39,983 bases of DNA from Bacteroidales bacterium. GTDB lineage: Bacteria; Bacteroidota; Bacteroidia; Bacteroidales; JAIPAH01. The notes below the pieces were generated by a model. The model worked only from the letters and a program-made list of their open reading frames with translations. It had not been told where the DNA came from and did no database searches. Location of the stretch: NCBI GenBank assembly GCA_021740175.1, contig JAIPAH010000012.1, positions 1-39,983 on the forward strand, read 5' to 3'. Below are positions 1-7,277 of this stretch, piece after piece; position 1 is the stretch's first letter, and each line of letters opens with the position of its first letter. The translations under genes and the position numbers were made by a program.

Positions 1-638
1 TCACCCTCCGACCCGAAAATATGCTTCATGATACCAAGGATGACAGGCTCCCCGTTTTCGTCAAAATAAGCATCAAAGGCATACTCCTCGCCATTAATCA
101 CTTCTTCGGCAATAAATTGCGTGGTATTGAGAACAGCATTAGGGTATATCTTTTGATAACCGGTAATGTCCCTGTTGATTTTCTTTACGATATCCGGCCA
201 GTCTGAGGGGGTGGTGACTTTGTAAACGCCCATGCTGAAAAACCCGACGGCCGGCTTAATGATAAACGGAAAAGGAAAAGCCGTGACATCAATGGTGTTG
301 AGATCGGCAAACTGAATCGTTTTAAAGAAAAAATCCGGGTACATCTCTCTTGTTAACTCTCTGAAACGTATCTTATCCTTAAAAAGGGCGATATTTCCGG
401 GCAGGGAGGTAAAATCAAGGTGTTCGCTTATCCAGTGAATGGAATTTTCGGAGGCTGTATAGATGCTGAAATTGTTGTTTTCCGCAGCGTTCTTGATTAC
501 TTCGGCCGGGGTTATAAAATTGAAAGGGCCTTCACCCAGCAGCTCTTCGGCTAATGGTGTTTTGAGTACAGGCAGATAATGCTTTTTCAGCGATTCTATT
601 AAAAAATCCGATATATAAGGCTTATCAACAATAATCAT
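1..638 (-). CDS. ATP-grasp domain protein, C-terminus cut off by window edge
   Basis: The reading frame starts at ATG 638 and runs off the left edge after about 212 codons, so the C-terminal part is missing. Residues 123-139 carry an ATP-grasp nucleotide-binding loop (PFIIKPAVGFFSMGVYKV). Residues 175-206 contain FIAEEVINGEEYAFDAYF and then GIMKH, the pattern of the ATP-grasp core where a Glu/hydrophobic strand precedes the metal-binding half. Family knowledge: ATP-grasp enzymes ligate a carboxylate to an amine or thiol through an acyl-phosphate. The substrate cannot be read from this half. The N-terminal ~100 residues look like the usual pre-ATP-grasp domain. A -7 promoter box lies 21 nt upstream. 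The gene is divergent from the small membrane protein at 815. Confidence 0.7.
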   Translation of the reverse strand, partial: MIIVDKPYISDFLIESLKKHYLPVLKTPLAEELLGEGPFNFITPAEVIKNAAENNNFSIYTASENSIHWISEHLDFTSLPGNIALFKDKIRFRELTREMYPDFFFKTIQFADLNTIDVTAFPFPFIIKPAVGFFSMGVYKVTTPSDWPDIVKKINRDITGYQKIYPNAVLNTTQFIAEEVINGEEYAFDAYFDENGEPVILGIMKHIFGSEG

Positions 639-658
639 TGTTTTGAATTTTAGAGCGG

Positions 659-666
659 CAAAAGTA
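659..666 (-). promoter_or_regulatory. -7 promoter box of the ATP-grasp gene
   Basis: On the minus strand this reads TACTTTTG, a perfect match to the Bacteroidota primary sigma -7 consensus TAnnTTTG. A TTG lies 22 nt upstream (689-691), a little beyond the usual spacing. The predicted leader is short, about 15 nt before ATG 638. Confidence 0.5.
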
Positions 667-814
667 AAAGAAATTCTCCGGTTTAAAGCAACAATCTACC
701 TATTACCACGCCCGTATGATTTATTGAGGGTGTTGAAAAAATGGCTTCATGCAGGGTTGTTTTGAGTCGACTTTTATATTAATTTTATAGTATTATTAAC
801 CAAAATACTTTATT

Positions 815-1198
815 ATGAGTAAAACAAAACGTATTCTTATTGCAACGTTGTCGGGGGTATTATTCGGCTTTGTATGCTTTGGCCTTGCCTCCTCCGGGCC
901 GGAAACATTACCCACACCGGTAGCACTTCAGATTATTCTGAGCCGCACGATTATGGGATTTGCCATTGGTATCAGCGTGTTGAATGTCCGATATTGGTGG
1001 CTTCACGGTTTAATCATGGGATTAATATTCAGCATTCCGTTGGCTGTTAGTGGATTAATGACTGAAACGGCTGAGTATAGTGCAACCACAATCTTAATAT
1101 CTACCCTTGTATTGGGTATGATTTACGGTGTACTTATCGAGCTTATTACATCCGTTCTCTTCAAGGCAAAAATGCAGCTACCGGGGAAAACCTCCTGA
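815..1198 (+). CDS. Small integral membrane protein of unknown function (127 aa)
   Basis: I do not recognise the family. The 127-residue protein is strongly hydrophobic with four likely membrane segments (about residues 7-25, 40-56, 65-82 and 90-112). A basic start (MSKTKR) and a basic end (KAKMQLPGK) suggest both termini face the cytoplasm. No catalytic motif is visible. It stands alone, divergent from the ATP-grasp gene and followed by a repeat-bearing spacer. No good TAnnTTTG box was found in front of it, although the AT-rich stretch at 770-810 could serve as a promoter. Confidence 0.6.
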   Translation: MSKTKRILIATLSGVLFGFVCFGLASSGPETLPTPVALQIILSRTIMGFAIGISVLNVRYWWLHGLIMGLIFSIPLAVSGLMTETAEYSATTILISTLVLGMIYGVLIELITSVLFKAKMQLPGKTS

Positions 1199-1333
1199 GG
1201 TTGACGGGTTAGAAGTTTTACCGGACTTTACAAAGTTAAGTGAGCAGAGTCCCGCCCGAGCTTACAATGACTCGCGCTCGGGTCGGAATCTCATATTACT
1301 AATAGGAAAAAAGTTGTGATAGACCTTTATAAA

Positions 1334-1410
1334 AAAAGCTAACGTTCAGAGCTTTTCTTACGACCTGCCTGTTTACCCCTCTAAATCTCCCCTTCAAAAA
1401 GGGGAGATTT
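1334..1410. repeat. Two short inverted repeats in the convergent spacer
   Basis: The spacer 1199-1487 lies between a rightward and a leftward gene. AAAAGCT (1334-1340) pairs with AGCTTTT (1350-1356), terminator-like on both strands. AAATCTCCCC (1383-1392) pairs perfectly with GGGGAGATTT (1401-1410) around an 8-nt loop. The second type of palindrome, with surrounding CCTCTAAATC text, is the sort of short interspersed repeat common in Bacteroidota spacers. A further pair, CCCGAGC 1255-1261 and GCTCGGG 1276-1282, lies upstream. No coding remnant is visible. Confidence 0.5.
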
Positions 1411-1487
1411 TAAGAGTGAAACGTCTTGGCTGACGGATATGGGTATAAATTAGAGAATTGCATTTTGACAGGAGATTAAAAACAACA

Positions 1488-2801
1488 TCAGTTCAAAGAC
1501 GGATCTCCCCCTATCCATTCCTTCAAAAGCCTGTAGACTTTTTCCTGCTGATTTTCGGGTAGGTTACGAATACGAGTACGATGGCTTCCCTGGGATTTGA
1601 TGATTTTATGAATGTTTGGATTGTTTGCGGTTTCAACGGCTGTGGCCGACCAGGGGTCGTTTTCCCCGTAGATATAGAGCATTTTCTGAGCCTCTGTCTG
1701 AAGCCATCGGTGAACTTTTTGCATTTTACTGTAATTATACTTTACCTCCACAGAATCGGGTAATGCAAACATGAAAGTGTTATCGGAGACGGCAGAAATC
1801 AAATCGCCAAAAGGAGATAGGTCATAACCGTAGTAACCGATTTCGGTCATTGCCTGGTAGAAGAAGGGGCGCATTCTTTCCAAACCCCGGTTGGCAAAAT
1901 AATCCAAAGGAGAAACCCGGACCAGGTGCCTAAATTTCGCTGTATCACTGTCATCCCCGGAAGGGATGTCTTCACAGCCGATATGACCCCACTGCCAAAA
2001 AGCAAAGGAATATTCGAGAATCACCATTTCATAGGCCGTTTCCAGGCTGAAGGGATAGGAATAGTTGCTGCTTTCCACCTTATCACTGAACATGGGCAGA
2101 AAAATGTCCTTTTGCTTCAGCATAGATTTTTGAAAATCCAATATTCTTTTGCGGCATGAATCCGTTCCTACATTTTCAAGGAAATCATAAACCCGTTTAT
2201 CTTCAAAACTAAAGTTCAGCGGACAGACATATCCTACGCTGGCGTCCACATCGTCGGGGTAATAATACCGATGGAAGATAACGGTTTGTCCGCCTTTACT
2301 AATCCCAGTGTTTATCCATTCGGTATTTGTATAAATTTTTTTCAAGATTCTAATAATCCGGTGATGGTCAGCAGCCGCCTGTTTAGTGGTCAGGTGCTTC
2401 CATTTCATTGGTTCGGGGGCGGATTGTCCGAAGTAACGGTGCTCCACTGTGATTTGGTTAGCTTGCAATATGGCACTGAGTTCATGAACATATTTGGAGG
2501 AGATAGCATAATTAGCCGAATATCCCTCGGTAATAAATACCATCGGCTTTTCATGATCGAGGTGCGAAAGGAATACCCTCTGGGTAAAAGAAGGGCCTTT
2601 AGGATGATCATGGTCAACGGGTTGGCGTACCATGAGCATATATTTGGATTCAAACAGAGAATCGGCATTCAGTTCATTGACATCTTCTACTTCGGGGAGG
2701 TCTCTTAACCTTTCGAGAAGCTCTTGGTTTTGTGAAATCCCTGTTAAGGAGGCAACAGAGAATAAGAAAGTCAGGATAAGGGAAAGGATATTTGTGTGCA
2801 T
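1488..2801 (-). CDS. Secreted S37-family (PS-10) serine aminopeptidase
   Basis: A 437-residue alpha/beta-hydrolase. Residues 1-23 form a signal peptide ending near GISQ, so it is exported. The nucleophile elbow is GISKGG with Ser168. The likely acid is Asp382 in YGENDPWS and the likely base His407 in QGSHRTR, in the correct order for the fold. MLMVRQPVDHDHP near residue 55 and VEHRYFGQSAP at 119-129 match the S37 prolyl/tripeptidyl aminopeptidase family (PF05576), which resembles S28 peptidases. Family members release short peptides from the N-terminus of oligopeptides, which would fit scavenging of external protein. It is probably monocistronic: the only thing upstream is a gene remnant at 2833-3042. 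Length is normal for the family. Confidence 0.85.
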   Translation of the reverse strand: MHTNILSLILTFLFSVASLTGISQNQELLERLRDLPEVEDVNELNADSLFESKYMLMVRQPVDHDHPKGPSFTQRVFLSHLDHEKPMVFITEGYSANYAISSKYVHELSAILQANQITVEHRYFGQSAPEPMKWKHLTTKQAAADHHRIIRILKKIYTNTEWINTGISKGGQTVIFHRYYYPDDVDASVGYVCPLNFSFEDKRVYDFLENVGTDSCRKRILDFQKSMLKQKDIFLPMFSDKVESSNYSYPFSLETAYEMVILEYSFAFWQWGHIGCEDIPSGDDSDTAKFRHLVRVSPLDYFANRGLERMRPFFYQAMTEIGYYGYDLSPFGDLISAVSDNTFMFALPDSVEVKYNYSKMQKVHRWLQTEAQKMLYIYGENDPWSATAVETANNPNIHKIIKSQGSHRTRIRNLPENQQEKVYRLLKEWIGGDPSLN

Positions 2802-2832
2802 GGTTTTTAATTACAAATGAATAATTTTTTTA

Positions 2833-3042
2833 TCAGAAATCTATCTCATTTCCAATGTCATTTTTTATGGCCATATCGAACACCGGCATGAAAAGATGGG
2901 TATTCTCTCCATGCGCCAATTGCTGCCTTTCAGGCATCATGAAGTTGTTTTCTTCAGCTTTGTCAGCCGCTCTTTCGATGACATCTGCAAAATTCACATT
3001 TTCAGCCAGCCGGTGGATATCATCAGCATTTAAAATACGCAT
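2833..3042 (-). pseudogene. N-terminal remnant of an ornithine cyclodeaminase/mu-crystallin family gene
   Basis: This 69-codon frame begins MRILNADDIHRL and continues with EENNFMMPERQQLAHGENTHLFMP. That resembles the first ~60 residues of the ornithine cyclodeaminase/mu-crystallin family, where a start like MxxLNxxDI is followed by an acidic helix and then a MPxR...GENTxLLMP segment. Family members are over 300 residues and carry an NAD-binding Rossmann domain. Here the match ends after FDMAIKNDIGNEIDF and a stop, with the next gene starting 32 nt further on. No Rossmann remnant was found downstream. I read it as a deletion remnant; a short independent gene is less likely. Confidence 0.55.
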
Positions 3043-3190
3043 GAATCTCTATTTTTGATAAAAATAAAAATTTTTCAATTGATTCATTAAGGTGATGGAA
3101 ATAGAATCACACATCTCTATTTTCAAAAGAATCCCGAAGGGCAACATTATTAACCCCTTAGAAATGCTAGGTACTCATTAGTGTGAAGCA

Positions 3191-3587
3191 GGAAGAAGTG
3201 AGTGGTGAGTGATGAGTAGTGAGTTATTCCGGATTTCGATTATCCGAGATCGGATTATCGTGAATTTTGGGAAGAGAAGTTCAATGGAATTTCCCTTCTC
3301 CCCGGGGAGAAGGGTCAGGGATGAGGGGAAAGAACCGCTCATCTTATTGATGAAGCATGCCCCCGCTTTTCGAGTATCAGTTCACCCCCTATCTTCGGGA
3401 TAGGAGCCGGGAAGCTTCATATGTCTATGGCGGCCAGAGGCCGCAAGAATTCAGGGTCAAAGCGAGGACGCTTTGACCAACGTCACAGGTAGGAAGAAGG
3501 AGTGAGCGGTGAGCGATGAGTGGTGAGTTATTCCGGGTTCCGGATTTCGGGTTTCGGATTCCGGATCATCGGGAATTTTGGTAAGAT
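3191..3587. repeat. Imperfect direct repeats enclosing several palindromes
   Basis: The spacer 3043-3754 (712 nt) has no convincing gene. Two copies of an imperfect ~90-nt repeat lie at about 3191-3275 and 3492-3587. Each begins GGAAGAAG, continues with runs of GTGAGYGGTGAGYGATGAG, then GAGTTATTCCGG, and ends near GGAATTTTGG or TGAATTTTGG. Between them are a perfect 22-bp palindrome centred at 3303/3304 (arms CCCTTCTCCCC and GGGGAGAAGGG), a 6-bp hairpin GCGGCC/GGCCGC (3430-3444) and a 9-bp hairpin GTCAAAGCG/CGCTTTGAC (3456-3477). This looks like accumulated REP/MITE-type sequence. Confidence 0.55.
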
Positions 3588-3691
3588 AAGATGAACGGTA
3601 TTCACCTCCACCGGAATAAGCCAACTACCAAGACCTTCCATCTTCCCCCTGCCCGCATAGCCTTGGCAAAAAGCCGGAAGGTCACTCATCA

Positions 3692-3750
3692 ATTCATGCA
3701 TCCATCCATTCAATCATTCAACCATTCAATCATTCAATCATCCATCCATT
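3692..3750. repeat. Simple ATTCAATC/ATCC array next to the EamA stop codon
   Basis: A degenerate array of CATTCAAT and CATCCATC units fills this stretch and ends a few bases before the stop codon (3755-3757) of the leftward transporter gene. It is one of three simple arrays in the window lying immediately beyond stop codons of leftward genes. Confidence 0.6.
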
Positions 3751-3754
3751 TCTC

Positions 3755-4642
3755 CTACGAAACCTTCCCCTCTCTAATCCGTTGCACCTGCGCTGCAAGC
3801 ATACCGCCCAGCATAAGACCGCAGCCTACCAGGATACGGATTGTTACGTCTTCCGATAGGAGCATCCAACCACCCAATACCGCAAACACCGATTCCAGGC
3901 TCAAAATAATGGCCGCATGAGCGCTTGGGGCATCTTTTTGTGCAACCACTTGCAGCGTATAAGCTACACCGGCGGAAAATACGCCGCCGTAAACAATGGG
4001 GATGGCAGCATCAATAATATCCGCTAAAAAGATTTCTTCATAAAATAATGCCACTATCAGGCTTAGCAGGGAAGTGGTAAAAAACTGGATAATGGATAGC
4101 CTAACAGCATTGAACTTCGGCGTAACCCAACCGATTATCAAAACATGTATGGCAAAGAAAAGAGCACAAACCAGCTCCAGCAAATCGCCATAATTTACTG
4201 AGAAATCCCCTTCCACGCTCAGAAAGTAGAGGCCCGTAACGGCCAGCACCGCTCCAAGCCATACGCCCTTGCCCGCCTTAGCACCCCAAATCAGTCCCAG
4301 TATCGGCACGATGATAACGTAAAGTCCTGTAATGAAACCGGCTTTCCCTGCAGTGGTGTATTGCAGTCCTACCTGCTGGAAAGAAGAGCCCAGGAATAAA
4401 GCGACTCCGGCGAGCGCTCCAAAGTAGAGGATATTCCAGCCTTTCCAGCCCGGCACCTGTCGCCGGTTGGTTTTCAATGTAAGCAAAGGCATCAGCGACA
4501 ACCCGCCCAATGCAAACCTTACGGCATTGTAGGTGAAAGGCCCCACATACTCCAGGCCCGCCCGCTGGGCCACAAAGGCAAAGCCCCATATGGCGGCGGT
4601 TAGCAGTAAAAGCGAATCGGCTTTGAAGGTTTTTAGGTGCAT
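3755..4642 (-). CDS. EamA/DMT-family drug/metabolite transporter
   Basis: A 295-residue membrane protein with about ten hydrophobic helices arranged as two five-helix halves. LLLLTAAIWGFAFVAQRAGLEYVGPFTYNAVRF near the start is the classic first-helix signature of EamA transporters. The second half repeats it around IVYGGVFSAGVAYTLQVVAQKDAPSAHAAIILSLESVFAVLGG. Such proteins export or exchange small metabolites, and the substrate cannot be predicted. I chose ATG 4642; an in-frame TTG at 4666 would add eight residues. A basic tail (QRIREGKVS) is probably cytoplasmic. It is divergent from the gene at 4778 and appears monocistronic. Confidence 0.88.
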   Translation of the reverse strand: MHLKTFKADSLLLLTAAIWGFAFVAQRAGLEYVGPFTYNAVRFALGGLSLMPLLTLKTNRRQVPGWKGWNILYFGALAGVALFLGSSFQQVGLQYTTAGKAGFITGLYVIIVPILGLIWGAKAGKGVWLGAVLAVTGLYFLSVEGDFSVNYGDLLELVCALFFAIHVLIIGWVTPKFNAVRLSIIQFFTTSLLSLIVALFYEEIFLADIIDAAIPIVYGGVFSAGVAYTLQVVAQKDAPSAHAAIILSLESVFAVLGGWMLLSEDVTIRILVGCGLMLGGMLAAQVQRIREGKVS

Positions 4643-4764
4643 TTTCGGATATTTTTTAAGCTGCAATATGAGAAGGATATTTTATAAAATGAAGTTAACG
4701 CGAATAATTTAATTTGATTAAAAAATAAAATTGGCAAAACCCGGATAAAGCTTATCGTATTTCA

Positions 4765-4772
4765 TATATTTG
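4765..4772 (+). promoter_or_regulatory. -7 promoter box very close to the ATG at 4778
   Basis: TATATTTG matches TAnnTTTG exactly and ends only five bases before the start codon at 4778. If used, transcription would begin at or next to the A of ATG, giving a leaderless or nearly leaderless mRNA. No clear TTG lies at the usual -33 spacing, so this is a candidate only. Confidence 0.4.
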
Positions 4773-4777
4773 ATTGC

Positions 4778-5788
4778 ATGCAAAACAAAGAAACTGTAAC
4801 ATTAAACCGGGACTTCATTGAGCAAATCACCAAGGTTATTGCATCGCTGAATATTCGCCCTTCCTTTTATGAAAGACCTTTTCTTTCAATAGATGTGGAA
4901 AGAGAAGTCAGACTCAGAGGCTATTTTTATGCGGTAGCCATTTGTCATCAGACCCACAACCTGAAAAGTGAGCAAAAGCAGCTTTTTGGCTGGGATTACC
5001 TGGAGGAGGGTTTTGTAAGAATGATGCGACAAAACCCGGATTGGTGGAAGCCCAAAAATCTTTACCGTTTAAGAATTCATGAGATTGCTGACCGACTGGC
5101 TCACTGGTTTTCAGATAAGAATGACCGAAGCCATTCCACTCTTAATCGCCTGGAAGAACGCAGTCACTTGATGAAAGATGTGGGAAAGTTCGTTTGGGAA
5201 AATTATGATGGCTCCTTCGAAGCTCTTTTTGACAGGGCAGGGGAGAGGCTTTGTAATGAAGGTAAGGGCATTTATGAAGTAATGCCCGCCATGGAAGCAT
5301 TTAGCGATCCATTGCAGAAAAAGACGACTTTTCTTATGAAGTTGTTGCAGGATGCCGGGATCTTAAAGCTTAGAGATGCTGAAAATATTATTCCCATTAT
5401 GGACTACCACATGATGCGGGTTTTGTTGCGTACTGGTGCAGTTGAAGTCAAAGACGGGCAACTTCGCGACCAGCTTATTCAGAAGCAACCCTTAGACTCG
5501 GATAGAGAAATAAGGAATACTTGTGCTACAGCGATGCAGAAAATCGGGTTGCAATCCGGCCATGGGATATTGGAAATGAATGATTTTTTCTGGACGCTGG
5601 GCCGTAGCTGTTGTGCCGAAACCACGCTATGTCGCGACCGGGTTTGTGCAAAAAATCCCTGCACTTTTGAAAAGGTGGTAAATATCAATGATCATTCCCG
5701 TTGTGTGTTTGAGGATATTTGTAAAGGGGCAGTGGATGAGAATTACCGGAAACTCTGGCAACCGGAGGTGAAAACGCATTTTTATTGA
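4778..5788 (+). CDS. Queuosine-salvage-like (Qng1/DUF2419-like) protein with C-terminal Cys cluster
   Basis: A 336-residue soluble protein. Several stretches resemble the queuosine 5'-phosphate N-glycosylase (Q_salvage) family, a relative of the HhH-GPD glycosylases. RSHLMKDVGKFVWENYDGSF corresponds to the family's [20 protein letters not shown]-type helix. IIPIMDYHMMRVLLRTGAVE corresponds to its ADYRLPQVLAHLGAL-type segment, including the Asp in the active-site region. DREIRNTCATAM and NDFFWTLG match later blocks. The alignment was made from memory. Unusually, the C-terminus has seven cysteines at 278, 279, 285, 290, 295, 309 and 315, which could bind an Fe-S cluster as in endonuclease III-type enzymes. 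Queuosine-base salvage or a base-excision role are both possible. Stands alone. Confidence 0.5.
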   Translation: MQNKETVTLNRDFIEQITKVIASLNIRPSFYERPFLSIDVEREVRLRGYFYAVAICHQTHNLKSEQKQLFGWDYLEEGFVRMMRQNPDWWKPKNLYRLRIHEIADRLAHWFSDKNDRSHSTLNRLEERSHLMKDVGKFVWENYDGSFEALFDRAGERLCNEGKGIYEVMPAMEAFSDPLQKKTTFLMKLLQDAGILKLRDAENIIPIMDYHMMRVLLRTGAVEVKDGQLRDQLIQKQPLDSDREIRNTCATAMQKIGLQSGHGILEMNDFFWTLGRSCCAETTLCRDRVCAKNPCTFEKVVNINDHSRCVFEDICKGAVDENYRKLWQPEVKTHFY

Positions 5789-5821
5789 AGATGTATTTTC
5801 TGCAAACTAGAGCAGTTTTCG

Positions 5822-5941
5822 TTAAGATTCAACATTCAGTGTGAGCTTTTTTCCAAAACCATCGCGAATAATCCGCATTAATGTGGATAACCGGATATCT
5901 GATGCATCATTTTCAATTCTATACTTTATAGACTTATTTTT
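5822..5941 (-). pseudogene. C-terminal remnant of an HTH (XRE-type) antitoxin-like gene
   Basis: Between stop TGA (5942-5944) and stop TAA (5822-5824) the minus strand encodes 39 residues containing IENDASDIRLSTLMRII followed by RDGFGKKLTLNVE. This matches the recognition helix and tail of small XRE-family regulators and antitoxins (pattern SxIENDxSDxRLSTLxxII...GxxLxL). No start codon or N-terminal half is present: a TGA breaks the frame just upstream, and the sequence beyond it shows only a few plausible residues. It is too short to fold as a whole HTH, so I call it a decayed gene end. It lies in the spacer ahead of the YgjV-GNAT gene. Confidence 0.45.
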
Positions 5942-5974
5942 TCAGATATTTGCCCCCTTAAAAATGAATGCCTT

Positions 5975-6592
5975 ATGAACTGGATTGAATGGATTGGCTA
6001 CGCCGCGTCTTTTGCGATTTTGATATCGTTAATCATGACTTCGGTCTTTAAACTGCGGTTGATTAACCTGGGTGGGGCGCTTCTTTTCGTGGTATATGGG
6101 TTGCTGATTAAAGCTTATCCTGTGGCTTTTATGAATGGTGCCATTGCCCTGGTGAATATTTATTACCTGCGCCGGATGACCCTGCAAAGAGATGATTACT
6201 TTTCCGTGATGGAGGTTTCTTCTTCAAGCCGCTATATTCAGCAATTTTTAAGCTTTTACATCGAGGATATCCGGAAATTTCTGCCGGGCTTTTGTGCTGA
6301 AAATGTCACAAAGGATGAGTGCTGGATATTGCTCAGGGATATGAAGGTGGCCGGAATTTTTATGGGAGGTCGCAAAGATGAAAATACCATGGAGATACAC
6401 CTTGATTATATCCTTCCCGATTACAGGGATTTAAAACTGGGCAGGTTTTTGTATGAAACGCATAAGGACATATTTTTGAAAAAATCGTATAAGCGTTTGA
6501 TAGCCCATCCCGGTAGTGAGAAACACAATAAATATCTCAAAAAAATGGGTTTTAAAAGCATTAATCATTATTTTGAAAAGGTATTGCAATAA
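5975..6592 (+). CDS. YgjV-like membrane domain fused to a GNAT-like acetyltransferase domain
   Basis: A 205-residue protein. Residues 5-66 form three hydrophobic helices with the pattern WIGYAASFAILISLIM...FKLRLINLGGALLFVVYG...NGAIALVNIYYL, matching the YgjV inner-membrane family. Residues ~75-205 look like a GNAT fold: a strand (DMKVAGIFMGG), a strand (MEIHLDYILPDYRD), the acetyl-CoA loop region LKLGRFLYE, and the closing HPGSEKHNKYLKKMGFK typical of GNAT motif B. The acetyl-CoA loop is a degenerate form of the usual QxxGxG/A. The fusion would put an acyltransferase at the cytoplasmic face of the membrane. The substrate is unknown. Monocistronic or loosely linked to the HIT gene 44 nt downstream, which has its own promoter box. 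Confidence 0.6.
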   Translation: MNWIEWIGYAASFAILISLIMTSVFKLRLINLGGALLFVVYGLLIKAYPVAFMNGAIALVNIYYLRRMTLQRDDYFSVMEVSSSSRYIQQFLSFYIEDIRKFLPGFCAENVTKDECWILLRDMKVAGIFMGGRKDENTMEIHLDYILPDYRDLKLGRFLYETHKDIFLKKSYKRLIAHPGSEKHNKYLKKMGFKSINHYFEKVLQ

Positions 6593-6611
6593 CTGAACCT
6601 GTAATAATTCA

Positions 6612-6619
6612 TAAATTTG
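6612..6619 (+). promoter_or_regulatory. -7 promoter box of the HIT gene
   Basis: TAAATTTG, a perfect TAnnTTTG match, 17 nt upstream of ATG 6637. The surrounding text TAAATTTGATACA is identical to that in front of the FtsE-like gene (25834-25846). No clear -33 TTG was seen. Confidence 0.5.
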
Positions 6620-6636
6620 ATACAAAAGAACTAAAA

Positions 6637-7083
6637 ATGCCCGATTGTCCTTTTTGTGATGAATCGATACACAAAGCCGTATTTGCCGAAAGTAAACATT
6701 GCCTGGCGGTTTACAACCGGTCGCCCATCCTTCCCGGTCACTCGATGGTAATTCCCCGAAAACATTACCATACGGTACTGGAGTTGCCCGATGAGATCTA
6801 TTCGGATATGATGCATTTTATGCGGACAGTCTCCGGCGGCCTGGTCGAAGCTTTCGGGGCCACCGGTATCAACTGGACGTTGCAGGAAGGCGAAGATGCG
6901 GGACAGACGGTAGAACACCTGCATTTCCACCTCATACCCCGTCAACCTAAAGACCTACCCCAACCAGGAGATTGGTATCCGCGACTTCGGGAAAATGAAG
7001 CCATTGACAGTGATAAACGTCCGAAACTTTCGGATGAGGAGATGAAGAAAAAGGTTGAGAAGTTGAAGCCCTTCTTTCGGTAA
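6637..7083 (+). CDS. HIT-family nucleotide hydrolase/transferase
   Basis: A 148-residue cytoplasmic protein. The histidine triad HLHFHLIPR places His94, His96 and His98 in the H-x-H-x-H arrangement that handles the alpha-phosphate of nucleotide conjugates. CPFC at residues 4-7 is the N-terminal metal-binding pair seen in many HIT proteins. LPGHSMVIPRKHY at 32-44 and the WTLQEGEDAGQTVEHLHFH segment are typical of the Fhit/Hint-like branch. Family members cleave dinucleoside polyphosphates or AMP conjugates; the exact substrate is not deducible. Its own -7 box at 6612-6619 indicates independent transcription. Confidence 0.88.
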   Translation: MPDCPFCDESIHKAVFAESKHCLAVYNRSPILPGHSMVIPRKHYHTVLELPDEIYSDMMHFMRTVSGGLVEAFGATGINWTLQEGEDAGQTVEHLHFHLIPRQPKDLPQPGDWYPRLRENEAIDSDKRPKLSDEEMKKKVEKLKPFFR

Positions 7084-7222
7084 AAGGTTTGTAGGTTACT
7101 ATGTTTATAAGTTTGTAAGTTATTTGTGCTTAGGTGTTTAAGTGCTTATGTGTTTAGGTAAGCCGCTATGCGATGATTGCGTTTTAACCCGAGATTCGAG
7201 ACTCGAGACTCCAAAACGGATA

Positions 7223-7276
7223 CAAAAACACAGAACAAGGAACACAAAACAAGGAACAAGGAACACAGAACAAAAC
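7223..7276. repeat. AACAAGGAACA simple array beyond the phosphatase stop codon
   Basis: Repeated units of ACAAGGAAC and ACACAGAAC lie directly next to the stop codon (7278-7280) of the leftward phosphatase gene. A near-identical array sits at 12617-12670 beyond the ABC-F gene. Just before it (7085-7170) is a second low-complexity stretch built from GTTTRTAAGT and GTGTTTAGGT units. Neither codes for a protein. Confidence 0.6.
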
Positions 7277-7277
7277 C

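Noticed and set aside
1128-1319. A 63-codon frame overlapping the end of the small membrane protein.
   Set aside because: It runs antiphase through an intact gene into a palindromic spacer and has no recognisable composition or motif.
2271-2708. A 145-codon open frame antisense to the S37 peptidase.
   Set aside because: The opposite strand encodes a complete peptidase with its catalytic triad. The antisense frame has no start signal or family match.
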